Assembly (NCBI GenBank): GCA_902797565.1
Contig: CADBTO010000136.1
Location: 1-6,393, forward strand
Origin: an uncultured Lachnospiraceae bacterium
Lineage (GTDB): Bacteria > Bacillota > Clostridia > Lachnospirales > Lachnospiraceae
DNA: 6,393 bases
Reading direction: 5' to 3'
Below, in pieces: positions 6,239 to 6,393 of this stretch. The position numbers were made by a program, and so were the translations under genes. A model generated the notes under the pieces. That model ran no database searches. It was not told the origin of the DNA and saw only the letters and a program-made list of their open reading frames with translations. Each line of letters begins with the position of its first letter. Within the stretch, counting starts at the first letter, position 1.

Positions 6239-6267
6239 TTGACAGACTATCGTTTTATTTATATAAT
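6239..6267 (+). promoter_or_regulatory. Consensus sigma-A promoter for tRNA-Ser
   Basis: TTGACA (6239-6244) and TATAAT (6262-6267) are both perfect, with an ideal 17-bp spacer. Transcription would start near 6274, leaving a 5' leader of about 44 nt before the tRNA. The -35 box begins 9 bp after the stop of the HD-fumarase gene, with no terminator between them. Such strength is typical of stable RNA promoters. Confidence 0.9.
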
Positions 6268-6317
6268 GAATAGGCGTTCTGATTTGGAGCGTGCTATAAC
6301 GATATATAATCGGGCGA

Positions 6318-6393
6318 GGAGAAGTACTCAAGAGGCCGAAGAGGTGCCCCTGCTAAGGGTATAGGTCGGGTGACCGGCGCGAGGGTTCAAATC
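6318..6393 (+). tRNA. tRNA-Ser (anticodon GCU), 3' end cut by window
   Basis: The acceptor 5' strand is GGAGAAG (6318-6324). The D stem is CTC/GAG (6327-6329 with 6341-6343). The anticodon stem is 6345-6349 with 6357-6361, and the loop CTGCTAA (6350-6356) carries GCT at 6352-6354, reading AGC/AGU codons. A long variable arm (about 6362-6380), typical of serine class II tRNAs, is followed by T stem GAGGG (6381-6385) and T loop TTCAAAT (6386-6392). The window stops one base into the 3' half of the T stem, so that strand, the acceptor 3' strand and any encoded CCA lie outside. Confidence 0.95.

Noticed and set aside
6284..6310. Second promoter (TTGGAG, TATAAT at 6305-6310) next to the tRNA
   Set aside because: The -35 match is poor, the spacer is 15 bp and transcription would start at the mature tRNA 5' end; the perfect promoter at 6239-6267 is a sufficient explanation.
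1..6393. CRISPR array, transposase, integrase or insertion-sequence ends
   Set aside because: No spaced repeat series, no transposase or integrase motifs and no terminal inverted repeats were seen; the only tandem repeat is the two-copy one at 706-758.

Overview
The window looks like a piece of a low-to-mid GC Gram-positive genome, probably Clostridia and perhaps Lachnospiraceae-like. This rests on strong AAGGAG-type ribosome binding sites, a perfect TTGACA-17 bp-TATAAT promoter, and a fumarase beta-type domain of the two-subunit (anaerobe) class. All convincing genes are on the + strand; the minus-strand reading frames are shadows.

Layout: (1) 1-98 may hold the last 31 codons of an upstream gene. 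(2) 99-319 is a regulatory stretch with an inverted repeat, a probable sigma-A promoter (142-168), and an 11-codon leader reading frame with a much better ribosome binding site than the gene it precedes. (3) 320-2509 encodes a 729-residue protein of unknown family: an acidic disordered N-terminus, then Lys-rich amphipathic and coiled-coil segments, then a Gly/Ala/Ser-rich hydrophobic C-terminal part. (4) 2510-2596 carries a strong intercistronic hairpin. (5) 2597-3076 encodes a 159-residue protein whose layout resembles YbjN / class I secretion chaperones. (6) 3067-5055 overlaps it by 10 bp and encodes a tandem AAA+ ATPase with a degenerate first and intact second ATPase domain. (7) 5087-6229, 31 bp further on, encodes an HD-family phosphohydrolase domain fused in frame to a class I fumarase beta-subunit (Fumerase_C) domain. 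A full ribosome binding site and ATG sit exactly at the junction. (8) A consensus promoter begins 9 bp after that gene and drives a tRNA-Ser(GCU), which is cut by the window end.

Interpretation: the first three full genes form a probable operon of large cationic/amphipathic protein, small chaperone-like protein and unfoldase-like ATPase. This is the kind of cargo/chaperone/ATPase set found beside extracellular contractile injection systems (eCIS). No sheath, tube, baseplate or DUF4157 gene lies in the window, so the eCIS link is inference. The HD-fumarase gene is metabolic in character and may be co-transcribed only because it sits next to the module. The most unusual single object is this fusion, which may yield both a 380-residue fusion and a free 186-residue beta subunit.
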